Of a DNA stretch of 48,606 bases, positions 1 through 12,655 are shown one piece after another; the stretch's first letter is position 1; the number at the start of each line of letters is the position of its first letter. Made by a program: the position numbers and the translations under genes. The DNA lies in contig JBBBWG010030488.1 of the NCBI GenBank assembly GCA_037176905.1, positions 256 to 48,861 on the forward strand, given 5' to 3'. The stretch comes from Azolla pinnata (lineage: Eukaryota; Streptophyta; Polypodiopsida; Salviniales; Salviniaceae). The notes under the pieces are model-generated. The model saw nothing but the letters and a program-made list of their open reading frames with translations, did not search any database and was not told the DNA's origin.

Positions 1-2359
1 CCCCTATGGATTTGATACATCGATCCATCCATGGAAGCTTCTCCCCTTTCAGAGATCTATCCCTCCTCCTCCTCGCCACATATGTTTTTCTGCTTGCTCT
101 CTTTCTTCTTCCTTCTCTGCTGCTGCCAATGGAAGATCCAAAAATAACAGAGATTTTCTCCCAATGTACAAAAACCCAAAAAAAAAGAAACAGAAGAAGA
201 AGAAGAAGAAGCAAAAACAGAGCGCTCTCTCGCCTGCCTGACTCCATTCCTTTGATTTTTGACTCTCTGTTTCACATGCAGAAAAAGCAGCAGATGAAGA
301 AGGAAGAGTTTGAAAAAGGTTGGTTGTTCTTCTCGGCTATGGCGGGAGCTTTTCTCCTTTGCTCGGCTTTTGCGATTTTGCTCCATGGATCTGCAGGCAC
401 GGAAAGAGAAGAAGAAGAAGAAGAAGAAGAAGAAGAAGAAGACGAAGAAACAAGATCGAGCTCGGTCCGAGGAAGAAATCGGTCCTTGTATAATGCAAAA
501 CGCTTCCTCGTTCTGCATCGAGACGTTGGGAAACTGTCGATCGTGCTGCGATTCGCCAGCTTTCCGATTGGCCTGTCGTGAAGGGATTCGAGAGCCTCCG
601 GCGAAATGCCGATCACCCGAAACAGGCTCAGCAGCGGTGCTCGTATCGATCCGATTCTGCATGGTCGAGCTCCGGATTCCGCGTTTTCATAATCTCCCGA
701 GCGCTAGGGGTGACCTCTCGCAACGATCTTATGATCATCGTTTATGGCTCTGCGGTCGTCTCCTCGGAGCTTTACGGAGAAGCGAGAAGCTGGTCCCTCG
801 AGATCGCTGTACGGCTCGTTCGGGGGAGTCTGGGTTCGGAAAAAGCTGGCAATTTTTTCCGCGGTAAAGCGATCCTGCCCTCGGATCGCAAAAGTAATCG
901 AGCATGTTCCTGCTGATTGTCGCTCGAAGCGCTCCAGCTGTCCATCGTTGGTAGGAACACTGAACCCCCCCCCCCCCCCCCGCCCGCGAGAAGTCATATC
1001 CGTTTCACATCGGTGCTCTGTAGGAACTCTGGGGCTTCTGCAGTCAAAAGTGGCACGCGATCAGTTGCTTCTCGCCGGAGAAGTCTGTGTGACCTATATA
1101 ATTGGCCTTGGGAAATCACTCGCTCCGGCGTTCCACACTGCATGCATACGAGTGAACGGATCGAATGTGCTTGTGGAGAGCTTAGTTTCGATGACCAGAG
1201 AGATGGGCATGTTAGCTACCCCAGCAAGCAAATGATGCATGCTCTGTGACCGCACTGGACCGCGCGCGGATGCTGCCAAAGAAGTTGGAAGCAACGATCG
1301 ATCGATGCATGCCTGTTGCCAACTTTGTTCTTATCGTTTGCGAGCTTCCGCAAGCAATGGCATCGGAACTCTTCAAAGCCGCTGTCGATTGGGAACACCG
1401 TGCTTTCGAAGCGTCTCTGTTCGTTTTTGAGGTCGTGGGGGAGGGGAAAAAGCTGCAGCAGTTGTCTGCGAATGGAACGATGCATTTGGATCGACGACGG
1501 CGTGGCTTGTTCGGCATCCATCCTTCCCAGTGTGTCAGACAACATCCGGATATGTGGGGCCAGTGGGCCGATCGATCGAATCCGATATGATCGCAGAAGG
1601 CTTCTCTTTTGACGCGCTAGAGCCATTGACTCGTGATGCTTTGTTATTTTGCAGTAAAAGGTCGAGCGAGGGGCTTCGGATCTCGTCTGCGACGAGTTTC
1701 AGCGCTCGCTAATTAGGCAGAGAGACGATCGAGGAAGCAAATGTCGTGCGAAGGTCGCGAAAGGCGGATCAGATGCTGGAGACTGTAAGGCTACTTACTG
1801 ATGGCAGGTAGCAACGGATGCGGATGTACAGTGAATTCGATCGGAGCATCCGCGTCACGATTTGTGATCTGGACGCCATTAAACGTCGAGCGAACAATCG
1901 GATCGACATTGAATGCAGGACGAGCGATTGGACCACCGCCCATCCTTGTCATCCCCATCGATCGTAGCCCTCCTCGCCATCGGAAGAGTCCAACCGGATT
2001 CACTTTACCCTCGTCATGCTTGCCTGGTGAAGACTCGTGCCGATGGTGCAGTGTCTTGGAAGCGAAGGCGAAGGCCGTAGGGATGAACTTGCATTCGGTT
2101 CTAATGAAGCGACCTCTGCCCATCCATGTTGGAACGTCTGTTTCCGATCGATCGTCGCAGCAGCTACGCGACCAAATCTGTCTGGAATGGAAGCACCGCA
2201 GTCGAGAAGCAACATCGGCATCTTGTATGCGCATTTGGACGAGGATCTCCGACATGAAAACGACCGAAATAAGCTCTGGTCTGGGGAAGAAGATCATGCA
2301 GCTTGCCGGTAGTGTTCTCGGGTACACAGCTGCCGCCGACTCGATCTGGCTAGGTTCAC

Positions 2360-3140
2360 ATACATCATACACACACATACCCATGCGCACATGCAACATC
2401 AACCTACCCCACCATGTGCACAACACATACATACGTATGCTCGTACACATCGACACATGCATGCCACATGCAGATACATATGTTCACACCCGACACATCC
2501 GTGCCACATGCGGACGCACATACGCATCCACACATCTATAACGCCAGAAACACATACCTACCTGTGGATGCACATGCGCATCGACAGCATGCAACATGGA
2601 TCCCACATGCGCAGCGACGCATACATACATACATGCCACATGTGGATTCACATACATATCGACGCATACATGCCACTCAAAAGCCCAGCACACGCACATG
2701 CCACATGGAAAGCCATCATACACATCATGCCAAGTATCCATACGCACATGCCGCATAATCAGCAACACATACATACATACAGACATGCCACATACCCAGC
2801 AATGCATACACACGCACACACGTACACACATACATACATACCTACATACATACATACATACATACACACACGCCCACACACATACATACATGCACACCTA
2901 CATACATACACACATATATACATACATACACACACATACATACATACATGCACGCCTACATACATACATACATATATACATATAGACACACATACATACA
3001 TACACACATGCACACATACATACATACACACATGCACACATACATACATACACACATGCACACATACGTACGTACATACGTACGTACGTACGTACCTACA
3101 TATGTACGTACACACATACATACATACGCACATACCACAT
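2360..3140. repeat. ACAT/ACGT microsatellite tract
   Basis: About 780 bases are dominated by CATA and CACA tetranucleotides. They are diffuse from 2360 and become nearly pure from 2820, with an ACGT variant block at about 3065-3110. The tract ends fewer than 80 bases before the RIO1 start codon, so it sits in the promoter or leader. The His/Thr/Tyr-rich and Cys/Val/Tyr-rich open frames across it are translations of the repeat. Confidence 0.9.
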
Positions 3141-3189
3141 ACGCACTGCATACGCAGAGCTGAAGGACTGAGCGGCGATGGCGGAAACG

Positions 3190-3197
3190 TAGGGTTT
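3190..3197 (+). promoter_or_regulatory. Telo-box next to RIO1
   Basis: TAGGGTTT lies 21 bases upstream of the predicted RIO1 ATG. Telo-boxes (AAACCCTA in either orientation) are an established plant promoter element enriched in genes for translation and ribosome biogenesis. RIO1 is such a gene, so the motif is in a fitting place. A single 8-mer could also occur by chance. Confidence 0.45.
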
Positions 3198-3217
3198 TAG
3201 GTTCGTCCACAGGCACG

Positions 3218-6200
3218 ATGATGGCGACCCTCATGGCGCAGGAACCTCCGACCCTGCAAACAGAAGCAGAAGCAGAAGGCGATGCCGTCCTCCTACGCGC
3301 CGGTGGTCCGCAAGGGGAAGAACACGGAGGAGAAGAACGAGAAGAAGGCGAAGAAGACGAGACGTACGGCGCGCATGATGAAGACGACGAGGAAGATGGC
3401 GTGGGAGCGGAGGATGAAGAAGATGTCATGGGTGCGCTGGATTGGTTCGATCTGCACGATGGTACGGGTAGCTCTTGTCCTGGTCCGACGAGCTTTACGT
3501 TCTTGTATTTCTCCTCGGAAACGTCGAGCCTTGCTTCGTTGTTTAGGCTGAGTGTTTTTTCATCCTTCTTCTTGCTTGATCACAGCAAGGACTGTCCATA
3601 GGCTTCGAATGGTTTCTCTGTTTCGTCCTTTTCGACTAGACGTGTGGTCACAGCAGGTCATTCGATTGGCGTCCTTGTGAACGGGTTTGCTGATACTAGG
3701 CTATGAGACGCGCAGTTCATGGATAGGATATTGAAAGGTTCTGTTTCGTCATGATTCGTAGAGGCCACCAAAAATATCTCAGTTTTCTTAAGCATATAGG
3801 TTGCTACGAGTATGAATGGTCAAGGTTCCTTCTCATTTTGGAAGCTGGTGTCGATCAAATGAATAATTTGTGGTTTGGTTCCCAATTGAGTTTGATCTCT
3901 AAATCCACCAGGGCTTGTAATTGGCACAGACATCAAATGGATGTCCTCTCACATTTTGTAAGCTTTATGAAGCCGCAGGCCAACGATAGTAGATGATGAC
4001 GACATTGTCTTTGTCTGATCTTCATGCAGATTTGCAATCTAGGGGTGGAGCTCATTTCCCAACTGCATACAGGTCATCCTTTTCTCTGCAAAATCGTCCA
4101 AATGCACATGGCAGTTCAGTAACTTCCCAGAACTCAATGCAGTCTCGCAGTAATCAATACCAGAAATATTCGTCTCGTATAAATGTTGGCCCACTGCAGG
4201 TAGATAATCTTGTTGGCATCTCAGCTATAGATTTATTTCTGGTGTAAATGTAACATAAAAATGACTCTTTTATGTCAGGATTGGGGATCCAGAACATCTG
4301 TGGGGATGGACAACTCTGTAAGTACAGCTATTCGTGAAAGTGTTCGACGAATTTCTGAGAACAAGACTCGAGTCTTTGAGAAGGCTGATCGTGCAACTGT
4401 TGAACAAGTAAGGGTTGTGAAAAGTGTTATATTTTTCTGTAAGGGAATGTTGAGAGGGTGGCTAACGCCTACCCAACCGTTTTGGAGCACGTACAAAATA
4501 TACGTACTTTGACCATATACATGGGTCTCTAGTGTTCTCAGATGCGGTTCTCTTGAGGATTGTCTTCACGCTGTGGGAAAATCTTGATGGCTAAGTGTAT
4601 TGGGGTGTGCATCAGGATCCATGTGGTGTGATTTTCCCTTGTGTAAGCATAGATTCCAATAAATTTCTGTCAAGCACATGGGAGTTTTCCAGGTAGATAT
4701 AGGTTGCAATGTGGTAGCAAGGTAAGGTATCACTTCCGATAATCAGGCCCATGGAACACATGGGAGTTTTCCAGGTAGATATAGGTTGCAATGTGGTAGC
4801 AAGGTAAGGTATCACTTCCGATAATCAGGCCCGTGGAAGATAGTGGGGGCCTTGCACAGGATAATTATCTTAATTCATAACACGCTTGGAATCTACATGT
4901 TCAGCCTTGCTGTTATGTGATGCAGTAGAAGTATAGCTGGTTACAGATCAAGAGCATAACGGTAAGTTTCTAACGTGAGGCATCTTATGCACTCAGGCAA
5001 TTGATCCCAGGACAAGGATGGTTCTTTTCAAAATGTTAAACCAGGGTGTTTTCAATGATATAAATGGGTGCATTTCAACAGGTAAAGAGGTAAGTTGAAT
5101 TCTTGATTTGATTTCGTCTCTGGTTTTCTGGTTGACTTTTAACTCTATGTGCATTGCATATTACAACGAATAACGGTTTTCGCTGGTTGTAGGCGAATGT
5201 ATATCATGCCACAACGAATGCTGGTAACGAGCTTGCCATAAAGATTTATAAAACATCAATACTTGTGTTCAAGTGAGTTATCCTTGTAAAGTACAACCAT
5301 TTCATATGGCTATTGATGAAACATATTTGGTTGCATGCAGATATTTGGTGCACCTATAGTCAATATCTTGACTAATTTTATAACTGTGATTTTATTCATA
5401 TGCATCTTATGTTGACTCTTTCAGTGTGGCATGCACATGAGGCTAAATTTTCCTTCTGCATATGCAGAGATCGGGAAAGGTATGTTCAAGGTGATTATCG
5501 ATTCAGACATGGATACTGCAAACATAACCCTCGGAAGATGGTGAAAACCTGGGCAGAGAAAGAAATGCGGAATCTTGCAAGGTTTTATTTGTCTGAAATT
5601 CACAAATCCAGGGCTAAGCATGGAAATGAGATGCAAAAGAGTCGGATATCAGTATAATTAATGAGATGACGTGAAGCATAAATAGGATAGTTAATTATAT
5701 TGTGTCAAGCTGGTCTTTCTGGATGTGGATTAGAGCATCTTTGAAACCCATAGTATTTCTGATTATGGAGCTCTTTGTGGAGACCCATATACATACTCTC
5801 AAGATGGTTCCATAGCTAAGTCCTCTGGTTTACTTGTACTTGTTTCTCATCAGCCCTCTACCTGTTTAACTGGCCTTTCAGAGTGGAAAGTATTGCTCTT
5901 GCTTGATGAATCCAATGGTTTACCCTAAATATTGTATTTCTCTTGGTTTTTCCAGGTTAAAGAGTGCGGGCATCCCTTGCCCATCTCCAGTGCTGCTTAG
6001 GTTGCATGTTCTGGTGATGGATTTTATTGGTAATCAGGAACTCAACAAATGCAGTTTTATCTAGAATGAAATTAAATTTCTGGTCGATAAAAGCTCCTGC
6101 CCCATCTTTATTATTGTTTTTGAAAATATTAGGCCGTGATGGTTGGCCGGCGCCTCGCTTGAAGGATGCTTCCCTTTCAGACTCAAAGTTGAGGGAGTGT

Positions 6201-7746
6201 TATTTAGAGGTAAGATAAAGAATAGAAAGCCAGCGCGGTGGTCAGAGATAGTCCTGACTGAATAATGTTTTGTTTTTTTATTTTTTGTGATTCAGCTGGT
6301 TGTCACAATGCGATCGATGTTTCAAAAGTGCAGACTTGTTCATGGCGATCTAAGTGAATACAACATTTTATATTATGAGGTCTTTTTCCTTACTTTCTCA
6401 TTCCAAAGTTTAGTTTTTGTAAAACTGAAGAGTCTCTGGTGTTTGATTCATTGCTGAATTGGCATAATAGGGCCATCTGTATATCATCGATGTGTCACAA
6501 TCGGTGGACTTGGATCATCCTCGAGCTCTTGATTTTTTAAGGGAAGACTGTCAGCATGTGTCGGTTAGTTGCTGGTTAAGTTTGAATATGTGAAATTCTA
6601 TGGGGCTTAGATGCTTACTCGCAGATGTTTTCTGTTGTAGGATTTCTTCAAAAAAAATGGTGTATCAGTCATGATGGTTCGTGAACTGTTTGATTTTGTG
6701 GTGGATCCATCCATTTCTGACGATGATGTGGATAGCTATCTCGAAAAAGTATGCTTTTCAAGTTACTGTGTGTTTCTTCCTTAGCATCTACATAAAGAAA
6801 GCCACTGTTTTTCATGCTCTTGTTCACATTGGGCAATGAACGCTCTGGTACAGATACAGGAGAAGATTCAGTCGCGCAATGAGGGGCAAGAGCCAGAAGA
6901 TGAAGTGGCAGAAGCAGTCTTTGTTCAGGTGACCTTTTTGAATCATTGCAAAAGGAGAAATTGTGAGATAAGAATAAAATGACTGATGAAAACATACATG
7001 TAAACACATTGTGCATATCCCCTGGAGTGTGTGAATAGATGGATTATAAATGTAGGCTTATTATTGTTTATTCCGCACTCATACTTACCGAGAGCAGTGG
7101 ATCAAGAAAGGATCATGAATCTGATATGGAAACAATATGTTCCCCTGTGAACTGAAGTAATGCTGACCACTGCATGTGACAAGCACATCATACATATATG
7201 CTTGCACTTCGTTTGCATAGATGGATAATAAATGTATGTTTTTATCAATGATTTGTCATGCAGTCATACATACCAAGAACACTGGATCAAGTGAAGGATT
7301 ACGAACGTGATATGCAACGCATAGCAAGTGGGAAAGATACAGAAGGCATATACTACCAGACGATTATTGGGCTGAAGGAGGACTTGTCCGGTGTTCGGCT
7401 CGTACCATCAATTCTGGAGAAAGAGGAGCCCAGCAACTCTGATAATGGTGCAAAGGTTGCACATTTTCAATCTGAGGATGGTGTGAACATCAATGCCGAC
7501 AATCACATTAATGGTGGAAAAGGTTCGGATAAGCTTGACGATGAAGAGAGTATTGGCAGTGATAATGATTCCAGTGATGATAGCAGCGACACTGATGTTG
7601 GAGAGAGTGAAGGGCTAGATCCGAAAGATGCTCGAAAGGCTCACAAGAAGAAAGTGAAGGAGGAAAAGCGGGAAGCACGGAAAAACAAAATACCAAAGGC
7701 AGTAAAGAAAAGGAAAAAGAAGCTCTCGAAAGACAAGAAAAGATGA
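3218..7746 (+). CDS. RIO1: Serine/threonine-protein kinase RIO1 (13 exons)
   Basis: This is an atypical RIO-family kinase, which in other eukaryotes acts in the cytoplasm on late 40S pre-ribosomes during 20S pre-rRNA maturation. Exons: 3218-3461, 4030-4199, 4279-4407, 4997-5089, 5193-5272, 5468-5581, 5956-6029, 6133-6209, 6296-6379, 6471-6563, 6641-6748, 6854-6928, 7264-7746. All junctions are GT-AG and keep frame, giving 607 residues. Order: acidic N-terminus ending [10 protein letters not shown]; the conserved [20 protein letters not shown] segment; the ATP loop STGKE (about 208-212); the ATP lysine in LAIKIYK (about 229); the RIO signature [10 protein letters not shown]; the catalytic loop HGDLSEYN (about 343-350); the metal-binding IIDVSQSVD (Asp about 362); an acidic then Lys-rich tail typical of RIO1. 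The first of two adjacent ATGs was taken as the start. Intron 3 holds an 82-bp tandem duplication and intron 12 a decayed copy of the last exon's start. Confidence 0.95.
4675..4838. repeat. 82-bp tandem duplication in RIO1 intron 3
   Basis: The segment beginning CACATGGGAGTTTTCCAGG at 4675 recurs at 4757, giving two almost identical 82-bp copies that end near AATCAGGCCC. It lies wholly inside the third RIO1 intron and does not touch a splice site. The near identity suggests a recent duplication. Confidence 0.9.
7035..7130 (+). pseudogene. Decayed duplicate of RIO1 exon 13 start
   Basis: Inside intron 12, the sequence from ATAGATGGATTATAAATG through CACTCATACTTACCGAGAGC and GTGGATCAAGAAAGGATCATG parallels 7217-7315, which is the end of the intron plus the first codons of exon 13 (TCATACATACCAAGAAC, CTGGATCAAGTGAAGGATTACG). 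The offset is 182-185 bases. The upstream copy has lost the CAG acceptor and carries substitutions and small indels, so it should be skipped. It is best read as a tandem duplication whose first copy has decayed. Confidence 0.75.
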
Positions 7747-8419
7747 GTTCCTAGCTTGAGGGTTGGAGAACAAGGTTTAACTAACAAGGCGTTACGTGAG
7801 GAAGTAAGCTCTCAAAGGAGGGAAGAAATCTGGAATTAATTGTTGATCAATAGAAATCTGGGTTGTGAAACAGACATCAAATTAGCAACAGTCAGCTTAC
7901 CTGATAACTCAGACATCAAATTTTGGGAATGAGGTACAGAGAGAAGCTAGGATATGGAGGATCCTATATAAAGCCCTGAAAATTTGTGTCGCCTCATAGG
8001 AATCACAACTGATGCAGAAATGTTTGTACTATGTATTGGTGAAGAGTTTGCAGGTGCTTTGTTTATCAGGAATGAGGTAGGGGAAACCAAACTGTACTTT
8101 TCATATGAGCTATACCATACTATTGTAATTGATATGTTAAATCTTTGGAAGTTATAGGCTTGATGAAAGCATGAGCTGCGCAATTCCTGCTTATGTCTTA
8201 AGGGTTCATGCCAATTGTTGATTGATCGTTCTTCTCTATGTCTTGGAGTACATTGTTTGTGGTTCCAGAAGAGCAAATTCTGTAAGATCGTCGATCAATC
8301 GATGTCAGTTTGGATGCCAAATGGGTTATACTTGTGGTTCTGCTCTTTGTGTGGATAATCTCAAATGTTTATATAGTTAAAATGTTTATATAGTTGAATG
8401 TTAATACCCTTCATATCTT
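7747..8419. other. RIO1 3' flank
   Basis: This is AT-rich sequence between the RIO1 stop and the tRNA gene. It presumably holds the RIO1 3' UTR and polyadenylation region. No further gene or repeat is visible. Confidence 0.5.
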
Positions 8420-8492
8420 GGGGATGTAGCTCAAATGGTAGAGCGATCGCTTTGCATGCGATAGGTAGCGGGATCGATGCCCGTCATCTCCA
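8420..8492 (+). tRNA. tRNA-Ala (anticodon UGC)
   Basis: The 73-base sequence folds as a complete cloverleaf. The acceptor arms GGGGATG and CATCTCC pair with one G-T, followed by discriminator A. The D arm is GCTC/GAGC, the anticodon stem ATCGC/GCGAT carries loop TTTGCAT (anticodon TGC at 8453-8455), and the T arm GCGGG/CCCGT holds loop ATCGATG. It closely resembles plant nuclear tRNA-Ala genes. There is no intron and CCA is not encoded, as expected for a nuclear gene. The downstream T run is short (CTTT). Confidence 0.93.
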
Positions 8493-9229
8493 CTTTGCAG
8501 CTTGGAAAAGTTGAAAGATAATAATGCTTTGCATATTTTACCTTGGGCACATTCCATGGAACACTTAAAGATTAAGAGAAACTTCAGTTTGAAAAACACA
8601 CCAAACACCGTATTTGCAATGTTTCTAAGATTCGAATATAAACAATTTGATCTTAGTTGATCGAATCGGTTCTTGTTTCTTGATTGGATTGAGTGGATGG
8701 TTGTCGAGAACAGCTCGGCGTAATTAAATTCCGGTAACCATGCAATTACAGCAAACGAAATTCCTTTTCACTGTTTTGAGTAATTCTCACTATATGTATT
8801 GTATCGCTGACATTATTCTCACTGTTTATATTTCATTGGCACCTCTAACAGATGATGAAGCACTTCATTCTGCCGCTGGTTAGCTATATAACCCAACTTA
8901 TGACCTTCACACAAATGTAGGTAAATACCACTCACAAATATAGATCTAAACTCGGTTTAAAGATGCCAAATAACTACTGACAGCACGTAAGTTCACATAC
9001 ATCAATCTAAGAAACAAAATATCCTCTTTTCCAAAGAAACAGCGTTTTCTGAATGCGTAGAGCATTGAAATTGTACAGTCATAGGCAGTGAATTTTATTA
9101 TAATTTTGCTCCAATTCTATTTCCTTGAAACAAAATCTGAAAATCAGGAGCAAATTTGTGCTCTTACATAACGTTGCAACCGATTCAGTTCAATAAATCG
9201 GGAAATAGTCCCCAGTGCGGTCTCAGGAT
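8493..9229. other. Intergenic, tRNA to ACLA 3' end
   Basis: This is AT-rich DNA with no coding signal that I can support. Its right part should contain the 3' UTR of the minus-strand ATP-citrate lyase gene. Confidence 0.5.
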
Positions 9230-12067
9230 TCAGGCCTGCACTTTGATGTAATCAATGGCTTGCTTACAGATCCCTGTCATGCTAGCTTCGGGACCATACA
9301 CCTAATAAAAGCAACACAAATCAGTTACTAAGAACACTAAAGAGAGGGGATATGCTCGCACATGTATAAAGGTCTAGAGGGAAGAAAACAGTGAGAGAGC
9401 ATATGTATATACCTCGATCGGCACATCAATCTCTTTGCTCAGTGCTCGCATCTTTGCAAGGCCTTGTTCCCAATTCGGGCCACCTCTCCGCACATACACT
9501 CGTAACTTACTCTCCTTCATTTGGTTTTGCTGTACACAAGTAGAAAAATGATAGAATAAATGAGCACATGATAACTTAGCGGTATCAGCTAGATATAAAT
9601 TTTAATGCACAGGGTAAATTTAGGGTTGTCAGCTAGATATAAACGCTTACGAATACGAAGTTCATTTTAACTGTAAGCTGGGTTATCAACTTACTCTACT
9701 TCGTTTGATAATCCAAAGTTCATCTTAGTTTGGGCTATCAACTTAGTCCCCTTTATTTGATAGTCCTTTACTGAGCTCGGTTTAATGCACATGATAGATA
9801 TGGGTTATCAGTTACATATAAACGCCAGTGATTCCTCTTACCTTCTCACGCATCGCTCTAATAATACCACCAAAAGTAGCGGCGACATCAGTAAAATTAG
9901 CAATACCTCCACCAACAATGAGAGCCCTTGGACGACCATCAGGATTGGCTGTGGCACACTGAGATACCAAAACATACCCGTGTTGCTGATTTGCAATTGA
10001 GATATACAAAAAAAATTTGTTAAGGAAAGCGAGACTTACATCTAGCAGTACTCTGGCATAATGGAGAACTTCATCCTCCTTTGGAGCGCCACTGTATTCT
10101 GCATAGTTACCTAGGTCAGCAGCATAACCCAAGTCTCCTACCTTCATTTCCAATTCATTTCAATGTTAGGAGCAAAGGGCGGTTAAAACAAATGCACGAG
10201 GAAGTTTAGGCAATTTGCAAGGTATATATTCAGTTTCTCCTCACTGTATCAGCATAGATGACACTTGCACCGCCGCCAGCAACCATTGTCCAAATGCGTG
10301 CATTTGGATTTAATATTGCCAACTTCAAGGATGCACTGGTCTGAGCCAGGATAACAAACAAGCAAAATTTTCTAATTGGTTATGGAAAGAAACATTTCAG
10401 ACACTCTCATAGAGAAAATGAAACAAATATAGTCATAGCTATACTTTCTCATCCATAGCATGTACTAGCTTCTCAGCAGGACTCATGACCCTTCCGAAGG
10501 GCAGCGGAAATTCCACATCACCCCACCTACATTATTTCGATCACCAACTTAGTGCCTTTGCAAGTGGGATGCATAACTAGAGTTTCAAAGAACGTGAGGA
10601 TAGTTGTCTCAAAAAGTGTTATTACTTCTGAAAGTTTTTGAAGGCTGCCGTGTCATCAAGCTCCCCACGCATGTCAAGAGGGAAAGGCTCCCCCCCAACA
10701 AGGGTGAAAGGGTTCATCTCCAAGAACGTGAAGTCGAGGTCTGTTTGCACAAAGAAATCAAATTTCAGCTTCTGATTAAAGACTTATATTCCAGATGTGA
10801 ATTTTTGCAGCAACAAGCCATCACCTTCGAACACCAAGAATACGCCCTTGATAAAGGCTTCAATTTTAGGTCGGACCTGGATATGTGAATCCATCAATTG
10901 AAATCCAGAAACATGAAGAACGTAGACCCTTAAAGAATATAATATCAACACAACCCTACCTCCAAAGGAAGAGTGGCAATAAGGGGCGCAACGAGTTCAG
11001 TACTTAATGGCTGTGCAGTAGGGACGAACACTTGCTTTACCTAACATCAGTCATCCATACTAGTTACTCATAAGACGTCATAAAAAAGAAGCATATGATT
11101 GTGTATATGCTTCCACCACTACACATGTTTCCAGGAGCTGACACTTGCAATGCGATTGATTTACCTTGTCCCAGTTCTCTTCGATATCGATTCCTCCGCA
11201 TTCTGAGAAGCTAACCCTCGAACCAAGCCGTTCAGAGACAATTGAGAAATAATACTCATCATCATGAGGCACAAAAGGTTCCACAATGAATGTAGTGATC
11301 GGGGCTTTTGCCCCGCCCATTTCAACCTACACAAATTCAAACAAGAACATATTCGTGAGACATACAAAAATCTACAATCACTATAACCCAATCACATTAC
11401 GATGTGAATAGGGGTATAAATTGCAGACTTAAACCAGTCATGAAGTGAAGGTATTGCTGTGCTTGGTGTGCGTTTAAAGGAACATCGCAGCCAGCGAAAC
11501 ATATAGCGTAATAAAGATCTCCTCTTTCTACAGATGAGCATTTTAGCTTCGGTTATCAGTCATGCCTTCAATACATACCTCCTTGCCAAGGCGGTCTTTC
11601 ACGAAAGCCCTGACTCCAGCAAGATCCAAATTTAGGGCAACCTATAGGCAGCAGCAGCCAGAAGGTATGAGAGGAAAGAAAGGGTGAAGAAGTTCATAAC
11701 CAGATCTATCACAACCACTGGAGCAAAGAAAGAGCAATAGAATACAATACCAGTCCACTCTTCCCTCTCTTCCCAAAGAGCATGTCTGGCTTCACAACGA
11801 GCTTGGTGGAGTTGAGCCATGGTTCCTTGGCAACCAGCTCATCGAAGTTGGTCGATTGGGTGACCTTCATTCGTTCAAACGAAGATTGTGAGATGAAATT
11901 CGCCATTTTTCAGATGTGAATATGTGTACGAATGCCTATGCGTGCCTGCTCCTAGTGAAGATGTGTACCTGCGCGGACTTGATAGCGAGGGAGATTTGCG
12001 CAAGCCTCTGGAGGTGTTCTTTAAGGATCCTCTTGGAGTCATATTCTCTGATCTTCTTCCTGGCCAT
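9230..12067 (-). CDS. ACLA: ATP-citrate synthase alpha chain (subunit A, 13 exons)
   Basis: This subunit makes cytosolic acetyl-CoA from citrate, CoA and ATP together with ACLB. Plants split the enzyme that animals encode as one chain. Exons in transcript order: 12067-11969, 11864-11751, 11641-11579, 11326-11165, 11040-10960, 10876-10825, 10740-10626, 10526-10445, 10340-10245, 10141-10040, 9958-9842, 9529-9413, 9301-9230. Every junction is GT-AG and in frame, giving 423 residues, the length I recall for Arabidopsis ACLA. Recognised segments: [13 protein letters not shown] start; [20 protein letters not shown] (ATP-grasp entry); [39 protein letters not shown] and [66 protein letters not shown] (citrate-binding domain); [12 protein letters not shown] near the C-terminus. 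It is convergent with RIO1 and divergent from the PPR gene. Confidence 0.96.
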
Positions 12068-12369
12068 GGGGGGGGTTCGATGGATGGATGGATGGATCTG
12101 CGAGGCAAAACTGTTGTGGGAAGCAGTAGTAGGGGAGCTCAAAGAGGTCAGGGAAGAGGGGGATGATGCAGATCGAGAGAGAAAGAGGGGTTTCGCCGAG
12201 TCTCAGTGGGTAGAAGCGCGACCCTGTCTGTGAATTTAGCTGTGCGGGAACAACGCCCACATGGGCGATTTTTGCGTTGCTGACTGGTCTAAGCTTTTGC
12301 AGCGATGGCGGAAGACCCTTCGCCCATTCCTGCTCTTCTTCTTCCCCTGCCTTTGAACCATGTGAACAC

Positions 12370-12584
12370 TTGGCTTCTTCTTCTTTCTTCTTCTTCTTCT
12401 TCTTCTTCTTCTTCTTCTTCACCATCAACATCATCATCATCTTCTTCTTTCTTCTTCTTCTTCTTCTTCTTCATCATCATCAACATCTTCTTCTTCTTCT
12501 TCTTCTTCTTCTTCTTCTTCATCATCAACATCTTCTTCTTCTTATTCTTCTTCTTCTTCTTCTTCTTCTTCTTCATCAACATCT

Positions 12585-12631
<47 letters not shown>

Positions 12632-12655
12632 TTCTTCATCATCATCAACGATCTT
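12370..12655. repeat. Long (TTC)n/(GAA)n tract
   Basis: About 285 bases are almost entirely TTC triplets on the plus strand, interrupted by ATCATCAAC-type blocks at about 12420-12440, 12470-12485, 12520-12530, 12570-12580 and 12635-12650. A purine block (GAA) follows on the same strand at about 12690-12712. The tract lies about 300 bases upstream of the ACLA start codon. Confidence 0.95.

Larger units (their letters stand above)
1..3217. other. Non-coding region upstream of RIO1
   Basis: No recognisable gene is seen here. The first 600 bases contain purine-rich stretches, including a GAA tract at about 405-451, and a run of 17 C lies at 965-981. Open frames exist on both strands, but they overlap one another, are rich in low-complexity residues and resemble no family I know. 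The last 850 bases are an ACAT-type microsatellite, listed separately. The segment most likely holds the RIO1 promoter and 5' leader plus ordinary intergenic DNA. Confidence 0.6.

Noticed and set aside
6..581. Open frame starting with a hydrophobic Leu-rich stretch
   Set aside because: It consists of a CT-rich then GAA-rich translation (poly-Arg, poly-Glu), competes with overlapping minus-strand frames and resembles no family.
2360..3140. Regularly spaced repeats considered as a CRISPR-like array
   Set aside because: The repeats are tetranucleotide microsatellites with no unique spacers, and the genome is eukaryotic.
2391..3200. Long His/Thr/Tyr-rich frame and its Cys/Val/Tyr-rich antisense
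   Set aside because: Both are translations of the ACAT microsatellite; frames of both strands stay open because the repeat lacks stops.
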